Assembly (NCBI RefSeq): GCF_012911015.1
Contig: NZ_WVVV01000014.1
Span: forward strand, 43,671 to 101,352
Length of the DNA stretch: 57,682 nucleotides
Direction of reading: 5' to 3'
Source of the DNA: Chelativorans sp. ZYF759
Lineage (GTDB): Bacteria; Pseudomonadota; Alphaproteobacteria; Rhizobiales; Rhizobiaceae
Position 1 is the first letter of the stretch; each line of letters begins with the position of its first letter. A program made the translations under genes and the position numbers. Shown here in pieces: positions 8,817-18,013 of the stretch. A model generated the notes under the pieces. It saw only the letters and a program-made list of their open reading frames with translations. It had not been told where the DNA came from and did no database searches.

Positions 8817-9227
8817 CTAGCGAATCACGTGCACCGAGCACGTGGCGTGCCGCACCACGCGCGCGGCGGTCGAGCCGAGAAAGTAGTCCTGCAGGCCCGG
8901 GCGGTGCGAGGCGATGACAATGACGTCGGCATGCCGCTCGCTGGCGACGGCCAGGATCCCCGAAGCGGGATTGCCCTTGCGCACCTCGACCGGCAGTTCC
9001 ATGCCGGCATCGCGCCCAATCTTGCGCATTTCTGCGCGCGCGTCCTCGGCCGCGCTTTCCAAGAGCCCCGCGGGCAACTCGGCGGCAATGTAGCCCGGCA
9101 CCTCTTCAATCACCGTCACGAGGACGATTTGCCCGTCCTCGCCACCAAGCTGCTTTGCCACTTCCAGCATGGCGTGCACCTTTTCGATCTGCGCGAGCGC
9201 AACCGGCACGATTATGGTCTTGGGCAT
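8817..9227 (-). CDS. Universal stress protein (UspA family)
   Basis: A 136-residue single-domain Usp. It begins MPKTIIVPV and ends with the nucleotide-binding signature G-S-T-A-A-R-V-V-R-H-A-T-C-S-V, preceded by VIASHRPGLQDYFLG, which corresponds to the G-2x-G-9x-G(S/T) motif. Usp proteins of this type bind ATP and are induced by starvation and other stress. ATG 9227 is fixed by a strong GGAGGTG site; an in-frame start at 9269 is 14 codons upstream. It stands 99 bases from the CBS-domain gene. Confidence 0.93.
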   Translation of the reverse strand: MPKTIIVPVALAQIEKVHAMLEVAKQLGGEDGQIVLVTVIEEVPGYIAAELPAGLLESAAEDARAEMRKIGRDAGMELPVEVRKGNPASGILAVASERHADVIVIASHRPGLQDYFLGSTAARVVRHATCSVHVIR

Positions 9228-9326
9228 CGTCACCTCCACTTGGGTCTGTCTTGGTGCCCACACGACCACGCAATGTCACGCCAGGCCTTGTCACAGATCA
9301 ATGGAGGGTTTGCCGCAGCCTGGCCG

Positions 9327-9758
9327 TCAGGCGGTTGCGATGTAGTTGCGAATCTCCTCGGCCTCGCGCTCAACATCCTCGATGCGCTGCTTGACCACGT
9401 CGCCGATCGATACGATGCCGATGAGGCGTCCATCTCGTTCCACGGGGAGGTGGCGGAAGCGGCCGCGGGTCATGATGCCCATGACCTCGTTGACGGTGTG
9501 ATGCTCGCCGCAGACCTTCACGCTGGTCGACATCGCCTCGGACACCGCCCCGGACAGTGCGTCGGCCCCCTGCTCCCCGATGACCCTCACGATGTCCCGC
9601 TCGGACAATATGCCGACGATCTGGTCGCCCGGACCTGTCACCACCACCGCACCGATACGGTGCTGCGCCAGCGCACGCGCCGCATCCGCGAGCGTGCTCG
9701 AGGGTCCGATCGTGACAACGTCATTGCCCTTGGTGGCCAGGATATCGCGTACCGTCAT
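9327..9758 (-). CDS. CBS domain pair protein
   Basis: A 143-residue protein consisting of two CBS motifs only (about 1-60 and 72-130), each with the conserved end IVGILSERDIVRVI or LIGIVSIGDVVKQ. Such stand-alone pairs bind adenosyl ligands (AMP, ATP, NAD) and act as energy or redox sensors. ATG 9758 is supported by a strong GGGAGGAAGG site; the longer frame to 9818 is not. It precedes the uspA gene on the same strand, and the two may share a transcript. Confidence 0.93.
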   Translation of the reverse strand: MTVRDILATKGNDVVTIGPSSTLADAARALAQHRIGAVVVTGPGDQIVGILSERDIVRVIGEQGADALSGAVSEAMSTSVKVCGEHHTVNEVMGIMTRGRFRHLPVERDGRLIGIVSIGDVVKQRIEDVEREAEEIRNYIATA

Positions 9759-9856
9759 GCCTTCCTCCCTGCGGAAGCCGGCCGACAGCCTCGGGACGGC
9801 CGCGCTTTGGAACACCATGGTGCGCCGGGGCCCGGATCATTGCAAGAGGCGGGCGA

Positions 9857-10576
9857 TCAATAGGGGCGACGGTCGAACAGGCGCAGGCCCAGGAAGCCCA
9901 TCAGAAAACCGCCGATATGGGCCTCCCAGGCGATGCGGGCGCCGTCGGGTCCGCCAAAGCCAAGGCCGAGCGCAAGGTTGATGATCATCCAGATCGCGAG
10001 GAAAGCGACCGTCGTCCGATAGGTGAAGACCGCCGCCATGGAGAGGATCGGGCCGGTAAACGCGGCATGCCGCTCGCTGCGATCGATGCGGAAGGCGAAA
10101 CGCGCGGCTGCGCCCATCATGCCCGAAATCGCGCCGGATGCCCCCACCAGCGGCGTCGGGTCGGCTGGATGCAGCACATAATGCAGCGCCACGGCCGCGA
10201 GGCTGGTCGCCGCCCAGAACGCGACAAAACGCGGGACGCCGATGCGGTTGGCAAGCGGGGCGCCAAACGCCGCCAGCCAGATCATGTTGACCGCCAGATG
10301 CACGATGTCGCCATGGAGGAACGCATAGGTAAGCGGGCTCAGCCACGCATAGATATCGATGACGTAGTCGCCGGAATAGCGCAGCGGGATGAAGGCGAAC
10401 CGGACGATGAGTTCGAAATCCTGCGCGTTGTTCAGGACATAGGCGCGCAGGAGGTGCACCCCGACACAGGCCGCAATCAGCGCCGTCACGATGGCGGGCA
10501 GGTTGAACACCGGCTGGCGCGGCGGCGGCGGATAGCGATGATCGGCATCGTCGCCGATCGGCTGGGGCTGGCTCAT
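9857..10576 (-). CDS. Rhomboid family intramembrane serine protease
   Basis: A 239-residue rhomboid with six or so hydrophobic segments. The catalytic serine lies in GASGAISGMMG and the catalytic histidine in AHIGGFLMG in the last membrane helix. The N-terminal cytosolic tail of about 28 residues is Pro-rich. Rhomboids cleave membrane segments within the lipid bilayer; substrates are unknown here. ATG 10576 is chosen over 10603 because it gives the more usual N terminus. The upstream region to 10,650 contains a strong leftward terminator belonging to something else. Confidence 0.93.
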   Translation of the reverse strand: MSQPQPIGDDADHRYPPPPRQPVFNLPAIVTALIAACVGVHLLRAYVLNNAQDFELIVRFAFIPLRYSGDYVIDIYAWLSPLTYAFLHGDIVHLAVNMIWLAAFGAPLANRIGVPRFVAFWAATSLAAVALHYVLHPADPTPLVGASGAISGMMGAAARFAFRIDRSERHAAFTGPILSMAAVFTYRTTVAFLAIWMIINLALGLGFGGPDGARIAWEAHIGGFLMGFLGLRLFDRRPY

Positions 10577-10648
10577 GAGGGATTCCGTTTGCGGTCGGCA
10601 CACAGGTAAGCCCCCCGACCTGCCCGCTCAAGTGACCGCGACAATATG

Positions 10649-10690
10649 AAAAAAAAGAAACGGCCGACCGGGCATTCATCCCGGTCGGCC
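10649..10690 (-). terminator. Strong intrinsic terminator, minus strand
   Basis: An exact 11-bp inverted repeat (10662-10672 with 10680-10690, seven-base loop) followed on the minus strand by a T-rich tract of 12 bases broken by a single C. It lies upstream of, not downstream of, the rhomboid gene, so it ends a transcript starting to its right. Confidence 0.88.
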
Positions 10691-10782
10691 CGTCGAGCCC
10701 CCTGTTCCCCCGAAAGCCGAGGTGTCCTTTCCGGACGTGGGGATGATGTCCCACATCCGCGGCCGAAGGTGCAATCGAAACC
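10649..10782 (-). ncRNA. Candidate orphan small RNA
   Basis: The minus strand between the rhomboid gene and the divergently oriented PAS gene carries a full intrinsic terminator (10649-10690) with no annotated gene to end. Upstream on the same strand is a 10-bp stem-loop (10732-10741 pairing 10750-10759 with one G.U pair; 8-base loop). Further upstream, CTTAAC (complement of 10812-10817) sits 17 bases from AGGTTA, a weak match to the rhizobial housekeeping consensus, placing the start near 10782. The predicted transcript of about 130 nt has hairpins and a U-tail, the usual form of a trans-acting sRNA. I recognise no known family. An ATG at 10784 with AAGG ahead opens a frame running into the rhomboid gene, so a coding role is not excluded. 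Confidence 0.5.
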
Positions 10783-10950
10783 ATTTGTTAACCTTAACCA
10801 ATTGGAAAACCGTTAAGAACCTTTCTTGGAGGTGGCATGCCCCATGCATCGTGACGCAATAGGTCGCCTAAAGCGGCCCCGTGTGTCCGACGATGACACA
10901 ACGGCAGAAGTCGAGGCATGGAGCACCAGGGAATGAACCAGGAAGGGACA

Positions 10951-11568
10951 ATGGCGCTGTTCCAATATTGGAACGACTTGCGCGGACCGCGCCCTTCCCC
11001 TCGTCGCACCGAAATCGAGCCAAGCGACATCCGCAAGCTGCTGGCCGATACCTTCATCCTTGAAATGGACGCGCGTTCGCAACCCGTCTTCAGGCTCGCC
11101 GGCACGCGGCTGTGCGCCACCTATGGACGCGAACTGAAGGGGCATGCCTTTACGCCGATCTGGTCCGACCGCGACCAGCCGATGATGTCGCGCCTGACGG
11201 GCAACGTGTTTCGCGACAATTCCGTGGTGGTCATCACCTATCTCGGCATCACCCACGGCGGCCGGACCAACCCGTTCGAAATGCTGCTCCTGCCGCTCGA
11301 TGGGGGCCAGAGCAGCCCGCGGCTTCTCGGCTGCGCCCTCCCCGTCAAGAAGCCGTTCTGGCTGGGGGCCGACACGGTCTTCGAGAACCGGCTCGAGACG
11401 CTGCGCATGATCGACCCGGACAGGGAGCCGATGTTCCTGACGAACCGCCCGCCCGTCTCCATCCCGCGGGCGCCCGAGAAGCCATTCACGTCACAGGCGG
11501 CGACGAACACGATGCGTCGGCATGTTCGCCATCTGGTGGTCATCGACGGCGGAAAGAACGGCAGCTAG
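10951..11568 (+). CDS. PAS_5 family PAS domain protein
   Basis: A 205-residue protein of the alphaproteobacterial PAS_5 family, the family that includes Caulobacter MopJ. It begins MALFQYWNDLRGPRPSPRR, with the family-typical YWN-LRG-R-P-R start, and contains the PAS core (FRLAGTRLCATYGRELKG and later strands to about residue 140). There is no output domain, so it likely acts by protein contact. The ATG at 10951 is preferred over those at 10918 and 10933 because AGGAAGGG lies just before it. It is followed by a PilZ gene on the same strand, which suggests a shared role in surface or cell-cycle signalling, an inference from order only. Confidence 0.85.
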   Translation: MALFQYWNDLRGPRPSPRRTEIEPSDIRKLLADTFILEMDARSQPVFRLAGTRLCATYGRELKGHAFTPIWSDRDQPMMSRLTGNVFRDNSVVVITYLGITHGGRTNPFEMLLLPLDGGQSSPRLLGCALPVKKPFWLGADTVFENRLETLRMIDPDREPMFLTNRPPVSIPRAPEKPFTSQAATNTMRRHVRHLVVIDGGKNGS

Positions 11569-11682
11569 GCGCGGTCAAGGCTACCTATGCGCGCAATCCA
11601 TCAACTTACGCCTTTTTAACAGGTTGAGCGTAGGGATGAAGAAACCCTCCATGAGGAGGTTTGCGACTGACGGGACCTTGCA

Positions 11683-12300
11683 ATGAATGCTGTGGCGGGA
11701 GAGATCGCGTCGTCTTCGGTTGAAAGGAGAACCTTTCAACGCGTCCGCGTGAAGATCTTCGGCCGCTATATGCTGCCCGACCGGACCGAACATACTTGCC
11801 AGGTGATCGACATGTCGCCCGGCAACGTCTCACTTCGATGCGAGGCCAAAGGCCAGCTCGGCGACCGCGTGGTCGCCTATCTGGATCATGTGGGTCGGGT
11901 CGAAGGAGTCGTCAGCCGCCTCTTCGACGACGGTCTGGCCATGACACTGGTGGCTTCGGAGCGCAAACGTGAGAAGCTGGCCGCCCAGCTCACCTGGCTG
12001 GCCAACAAGCATGAGCTCGACCTGCCCGAAGACCGGCGCCACGAACGTATCGCCCCCGCCAACCCCCTCACCGTCATGCAACTGGCCGATGGCCGGCAGT
12101 ATGAGTGCCGCATCATCGATCTGTCGCTCTCCGGCGCGGCGGTCGAGAGCGACGTGCGGCCCGCGATCGGCGTTCAGGTGATGCTGGGCACCATGCGGGG
12201 CCAGGTCGTACGTCATTTCGACGATGGCATCGCCATCGAGTTCGCCGTCATCCAAGACGAGACCTCGCTCCACGCCCAGTTCGACCGCAACCGGCGCTGA
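11683..12300 (+). CDS. Tandem PilZ domain protein (c-di-GMP binding)
   Basis: A 205-residue protein with two PilZ-like modules. The first has RRTFQRVRV (R-x-x-x-R) and D-M-S-P-G-N at about residue 46; the second has RRHERI (about 121) and D-L-S-L-S-G (about 147). Both therefore keep the RxxxR and (D/N)xSxxG c-di-GMP contacts, with the first having PG in place of the common SG. It may bind two ligand molecules per chain. It is soluble and has no enzyme domain. The gene sits between a PAS_5 gene and a LapG-like cysteine protease, both on the same strand. Confidence 0.87.
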   Translation: MNAVAGEIASSSVERRTFQRVRVKIFGRYMLPDRTEHTCQVIDMSPGNVSLRCEAKGQLGDRVVAYLDHVGRVEGVVSRLFDDGLAMTLVASERKREKLAAQLTWLANKHELDLPEDRRHERIAPANPLTVMQLADGRQYECRIIDLSLSGAAVESDVRPAIGVQVMLGTMRGQVVRHFDDGIAIEFAVIQDETSLHAQFDRNRR

Positions 12301-12323
12301 GCGACATTTCCCACTGCTGAACT

Positions 12324-12363
12324 GACGCGGCCGCCGCGATCCCCGGATCGCGGCGGCCGCGTC
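12324..12363. repeat. Perfect 18-bp inverted repeat
   Basis: Arms 12324-12341 and 12346-12363 are exact complements around a CCCG loop. Neither side has a T-run, so it is not a conventional intrinsic terminator. It may slow or protect the PilZ transcript end, or be a protein-binding palindrome. Confidence 0.8.
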
Positions 12364-12464
12364 GTATTCAAGCTGCCGTCCGCGCGGTCGGCAGCCGACC
12401 CGCGCTCGAACACGCGGCGGATCCCTGGCCGGCCAGCAACCGGATCGCCCCGATAGGACAAATT

Positions 12465-12600
12465 TGAATCAAATCTGTGTTTCATTCTATATTTGTTTTA
12501 TGCGAATTTGTTCTTATTTTTGATCGATCTCTATTTAAACTCTACTTCCCTCTTTTGCCTGGTATAAATTCGACTGTGTCAAGGTCTTCTCAAACGGGGA
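12465..12600 (+). promoter_or_regulatory. AT-rich promoter island of the BTLCP gene
   Basis: About 95 bases with many T and A runs (TTTGAATCAAA, TATATTTG, TTTTATG, ATTTTTGATC, TATTTAAA, GGTATAAATTC) interrupt GC-rich DNA. Several TATA-like hexamers are candidate -10 elements, the last being TATAAA at about 12562. Such islands are also favoured by AT-binding nucleoid proteins. I cannot choose one start site by eye. Confidence 0.5.
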
Positions 12601-12609
12601 GACTACATA

Positions 12610-13218
12610 ATGGGACACATCGCAAGAATTCTGGCTGCCGTGGCGGCCTCGGCAGTCATGAGCGCGGCTACCGGCGCGGCGGCGCAGGCCCAGGCGTTCA
12701 TGCCGACCACCGGCCTGTCGAGCCAGCCCATCGGCCACTACGAGTTCTGCCAGCGCAAACCTCAGGAATGCGGACCGACCAACGCCGGGGGCGCGCAGGT
12801 GGAACTGACGCGCGAATTGTGGGCGACGATCGTCGAGGTCAACAACGCCGTCAACACGATGGTGACGCCGCGTACTGACTGGGAATTGTGGGGGGTCGAG
12901 GAATACTGGGCCTACCCCAACAACGGATATGGCGACTGCGAAGCCTATGCGCTGGAAAAGCGCCGCATGCTCATCCGCGCCGGCGTGCCCGCCGCCAGCC
13001 TGCTGATGACGGTCGTCAGGCAGACCAATGGAGAGGGCCATGCGGTGCTGACGGTGTCGACCAGCATGGGCGACTTCATTCTCGACAATCTCGAGCCGCG
13101 GGTCCTTCGCTGGCACGACACCGAGTACGAGGTCCTCAAGCGCGTCTCGGAACGCCACGCGGGTCAGTGGATCGGCGTCAGCGACCACCGCAACGTCATC
13201 GTCGGCAGCGTCCGCTAA
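12610..13218 (+). CDS. Transglutaminase-like cysteine peptidase (BTLCP, LapG-like)
   Basis: A 202-residue secreted protein of the bacterial transglutaminase-like cysteine proteinase family (peptidase C93). A signal peptide covers about residues 1-28 (AAAQAQA). The catalytic triad is visible: Cys in GYGDCEAYALEKR, His in GEGHAVLTV, and Asp in FILDNLEP. Family member LapG of Pseudomonas cleaves a surface adhesin and is held inactive by the c-di-GMP receptor LapD. Here no LapD is adjacent, but a two-domain PilZ protein is immediately upstream. ATG 12610 is preceded by GGGGAG. Confidence 0.9.
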   Translation: MGHIARILAAVAASAVMSAATGAAAQAQAFMPTTGLSSQPIGHYEFCQRKPQECGPTNAGGAQVELTRELWATIVEVNNAVNTMVTPRTDWELWGVEEYWAYPNNGYGDCEAYALEKRRMLIRAGVPAASLLMTVVRQTNGEGHAVLTVSTSMGDFILDNLEPRVLRWHDTEYEVLKRVSERHAGQWIGVSDHRNVIVGSVR

Positions 13219-13271
13219 GGGAACACAGATACCCGGTCGAGTCCCCCTCCCCGTCCCCAACGACCGGGTCA

Positions 13272-13300
13272 GGAGCCGGCCCTTCCCCGGGGCCGGCTCC
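13272..13300 (+). terminator. Hairpin ending the BTLCP transcript
   Basis: An 11-bp perfect stem (13272-13282 and 13290-13300) with a seven-base loop, followed by CTTTCC on the plus strand. It sits between convergent genes, after a second, longer-loop hairpin with CCGGTCG/CGACCGG arms at about 13232-13269, so it may terminate from either side. Confidence 0.6.
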
Positions 13301-13325
13301 GCTTTCCTCAAAGTGGGGCTGGCCT

Positions 13326-13853
13326 CTAGACGGGCTTCAGGCCGGCGCGAAAGCGGCGGGCATTGGCAACATAGTGGGCTGCCGAAACCCTGAGCCGCGC
13401 CACTGCCGCGTCGTCGAGCGTGCGCACGACCTTGGCCGGGGAGCCGACAATCAGCGAATTGTCCGGGAAATTCTTGTTTTCGGTAACCAGGGCTCCGGCA
13501 CCAACGAGGCAATTGCGCCCGATGACAGCGCCGTTGAGGATCGTCGCTCCCATCCCCACCAAGGAATTGTCGCCGATCGTGCAGCCGTGCAGAATGGCGC
13601 GGTGACCGATCGTGCATCCTTCGCCGACCATTAGCGGAAATCCCGGGTCGGTATGCATCACCGTGTGCTCCTGGACGTTGGAGCCTGTGCCAATGGTTAT
13701 GGGCTCATTGTCGCCCCGCAGGACCGCGCCGAACCAGATCCCGACCTCGCGGCCGAGAGTCACGCGGCCGATCACCACCGCATCCGGCGCGATCCAGACC
13801 GTATCGGCATCCTCGATGGTCGGCGCGACTTCGTCGATTGAATAAAGCGGCAT
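13326..13853 (-). CDS. Gamma-carbonic-anhydrase-like protein (hexapeptide repeat)
   Basis: A 175-residue left-handed beta-helix protein of the YrdA/CaiE group. It shows repeated [IV]-G-x-x hexapeptides ([20 protein letters not shown] onward) and three metal-ligand histidines of the gamma-CA site in EHTVMH and in GHRAILHG. The family includes gamma carbonic anhydrases and many metal-binding homologues of unproven activity. It is a single leftward gene. Confidence 0.9.
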   Translation of the reverse strand: MPLYSIDEVAPTIEDADTVWIAPDAVVIGRVTLGREVGIWFGAVLRGDNEPITIGTGSNVQEHTVMHTDPGFPLMVGEGCTIGHRAILHGCTIGDNSLVGMGATILNGAVIGRNCLVGAGALVTENKNFPDNSLIVGSPAKVVRTLDDAAVARLRVSAAHYVANARRFRAGLKPV

Positions 13854-14016
13854 TTCATCTCCCTGCTCTTGACGCAGGAAGCATAGGCGCAGGCACCGAC
13901 GCCCGGCAAGGCACCGGTCACCGGCCGGAAACCTTTACGCTCCCTTTACCATAATCATGCACCTCATATTGCTCGAGCGGCCGCCGCGCGCGCCGATCAA
14001 GGAACCGACCGGGGTC

Positions 14017-14730
14017 ATGAGCGAGACGATCACTGCGATAGAGCGGCAGTTGCGCCCCGCCTTCCTGAGGCGGCTGTTCCATGCATTCCTGGCACTGGCG
14101 GTGCTCTCGGGCGTGGTCAGCCTGGCCGGCCAATGGCTGGGCAGCCGCCTGGCCCTCGGCGGACACTCCCCTGCCACGACACAGCACGAGGTCGTCCTCG
14201 GCAACGACGTCCTGCTGGTGGCGGAGAACTCCATCCGTTTCGAGGAAGCTCGCCAATCCGGCGTCGCCAGCCGCCTCGACCTCTATCTGCACTGGCCAAG
14301 CCTGGACGGCTATTCGGAGGCTGCACGGGACGCCTTCAACCATGTGAACGGCTCTCGCGAGATCATCTTCCTGACGTTTCACAAGCGGCTCACATCCCGC
14401 GACATGAGCGGGCGATACGACCCGATCTATGCCGCCGTCACCGAAACCGGACATGCTGGTCCCAACGGTCTTGCCATGCGGCCGTTCAAGGCCGGCTCAG
14501 GCTTCGTCGAGGAGATACTGGCGGTCGGCCCGCCCAACATTTCGGGCCGCCGCTTCGTCGCACGCTGCCTGTCGGCAGCGCTGGCCAGCGAATCCCTGGC
14601 GCCCTGCGAACGCGACCTGCACCTAGGTGAAGGGCTGAGCGTGAACTATCGGTTTCCCGAGCATCTGCTGGCTGAGTGGGACGCGCTCGACGAAGCGATC
14701 TCCGTAAAGATCGCCGAGATGCTTCAGTAA
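14017..14730 (+). CDS. Conserved membrane-anchored protein of unknown function
   Basis: I do not recognise a functional family. The 237-residue protein has a short basic N terminus, one transmembrane helix at about residues 20-40 (FHAFLALAVLSGVVSLAG), then about 190 residues of soluble sequence probably in the periplasm, with few cysteines (two, near the C terminus, possibly a disulfide) and motifs such as HWPSLDGYSE. The start at 14017 is used because it gives a standard cytosol-side N terminus; an in-frame ATG at 13957 would add 20 residues. It resembles small membrane-anchored proteins conserved in Rhizobiales. Confidence 0.6.
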   Translation: MSETITAIERQLRPAFLRRLFHAFLALAVLSGVVSLAGQWLGSRLALGGHSPATTQHEVVLGNDVLLVAENSIRFEEARQSGVASRLDLYLHWPSLDGYSEAARDAFNHVNGSREIIFLTFHKRLTSRDMSGRYDPIYAAVTETGHAGPNGLAMRPFKAGSGFVEEILAVGPPNISGRRFVARCLSAALASESLAPCERDLHLGEGLSVNYRFPEHLLAEWDALDEAISVKIAEMLQ

Positions 14731-14745
14731 AGAGCGCTGGACAAA

Positions 14746-14776
14746 CGGAAACAGACCATTGCGCGGTCTGTTTCCG
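14746..14776. terminator. Bidirectional hairpin between convergent genes
   Basis: A perfect 12-bp stem (14746-14757 with 14765-14776) with a seven-base loop lies about 15 bases past the membrane-anchored gene and before the HU gene end. No strong T-run flanks it, so it is a weak terminator candidate for both strands. Confidence 0.45.
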
Positions 14777-14893
14777 TGAGGCCGGCGGTTGCCGGCGGGT
14801 CCAATCGCCAAGCGCGGCCGGTCCCTTTTCAGGGACATTAGCCGCGGGCAGTGTGCCGCCGGAGTTTCCCCCGCGGCACGCCGTGCAACGCCA

Positions 14894-15169
14894 TCAGGAG
14901 TTGACGGCGTCCTTGAGGCCCTTGCCGGCCGAGAATTTCGGCACGTTGCGGGCCGGAATCTGGACCGTGTCGCCGGTCTGCGGGTTGCGGCCGGTGGAAG
15001 CCTCTCTGCGCGAAACCGAAAAATTGCCAAATCCGACGAGACGGACATCGCCGCCCTTCTTCAATTCGCCGCTGATGACGGAGAAAACCGCATCGACAGC
15101 CGATTGAGCGTCGGCCTTCGAGATCTTCGCTTCATCGGCGACCGCGGAAACTAGCTCGTTCTTGTTCAT
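14894..15169 (-). CDS. hupB: DNA-binding protein HU
   Basis: A 91-residue HU/IHF-family protein: MNKNELVSAVADEAKISKAD at the start, GFGNFSVSRREASTGRNPQT through the DNA-binding arm, and FSAGKGLKDAVN at the end. HU bends and compacts DNA as a homodimer in alphaproteobacteria. The ATG at 15169 is the family-typical start; the frame upstream to 15289 is not HU. It lies 3' of lon in the same orientation, the usual neighbour, with an intrinsic terminator between them. Confidence 0.97.
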   Translation of the reverse strand: MNKNELVSAVADEAKISKADAQSAVDAVFSVISGELKKGGDVRLVGFGNFSVSRREASTGRNPQTGDTVQIPARNVPKFSAGKGLKDAVNS

Positions 15170-15311
15170 CAAAAACTTCCCTTCGCTATGAAAGACCGGA
15201 ATGAACGACTCAACCGGCAGGTTCGGGATACTATGCAGCGAAGGCCCGCGGACCAAGCCGGAAAATGCCCCGAAAGCCCGGAAATCCAAGGTTTTTGACC
15301 TTCAAGACACG

Positions 15312-15337
15312 AAAAAGCCGGGCCACGGGGCCCGGCT
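15312..15337 (-). terminator. Intrinsic terminator of lon
   Basis: A GC-rich stem (about 15316-15324 with 15329-15337) followed on the minus strand by TTTTT (15312-15316 complement), about 30 bases past the lon stop. It separates lon from hupB, which should have its own promoter in 15170-15311. Confidence 0.85.
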
Positions 15338-15365
15338 CTCCAAATATTTCCGATTGTGTCGTCTA

Positions 15366-17777
<2,412 letters not shown>

Positions 17778-17969
17778 TTTCAAGCCTTTCATGTCGCGGT
17801 CGCCTCATGGCCAACCGCGAATCCTATTGTAACCGCTGGAAGCAAATCCGCCTATTGCGGGAATTCAGGGGTTTCAGCACGGAAATGTCAGACCCAGCCT
17901 GCATCATAGGTGGAGGCCTGAGGCCCAAAGATCAAGGGCGGGAAATGGCGCTCCGTGCGGCACCTGTGC

Positions 17970-17992
17970 CCCGGCGGCCGAACGCCGCCGGG
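17970..17992 (-). terminator. Hairpin after clpX
   Basis: A 9-bp GC stem (17970-17978 with 17984-17992, five-base loop) lies 20 bases past the clpX stop. There is no T-run on the minus strand, so it may be a weak terminator or only a 3'-end stabiliser before lon. Confidence 0.4.
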
Positions 17993-18013
17993 CTGGGCAG
18001 CAATACCAGACGA

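Larger units (their letters stand above)
10577..10950. other. Intergenic region, rhomboid to PAS_5 gene
   Basis: These 374 bases hold the candidate small RNA (about 10649-10782), the probable rhomboid promoter in the 70 bases to its left, and the promoter of the PAS gene between about 10785 and 10945. The A/T-richer stretch 10780-10820 (several TTAA steps) is a likely bidirectional promoter zone. Confidence 0.4.
12301..12609. other. Intergenic region between PilZ and BTLCP genes
   Basis: 309 bases without a gene. They contain an exact 18-bp inverted repeat (12324-12341 and 12346-12363) with a four-base loop, and then a strongly A/T-rich stretch at about 12465-12560 that contrasts with the GC-rich surroundings. 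The latter is the probable promoter of the BTLCP gene. Confidence 0.5.

Noticed and set aside
9837-10784. A 315-codon frame from ATG 10784 into the rhomboid gene in another frame.
   Set aside because: It is shifted from the rhomboid frame, crosses a strong terminator and gives an Arg/Cys/Pro-rich product. It is kept only as a caveat for the small RNA.
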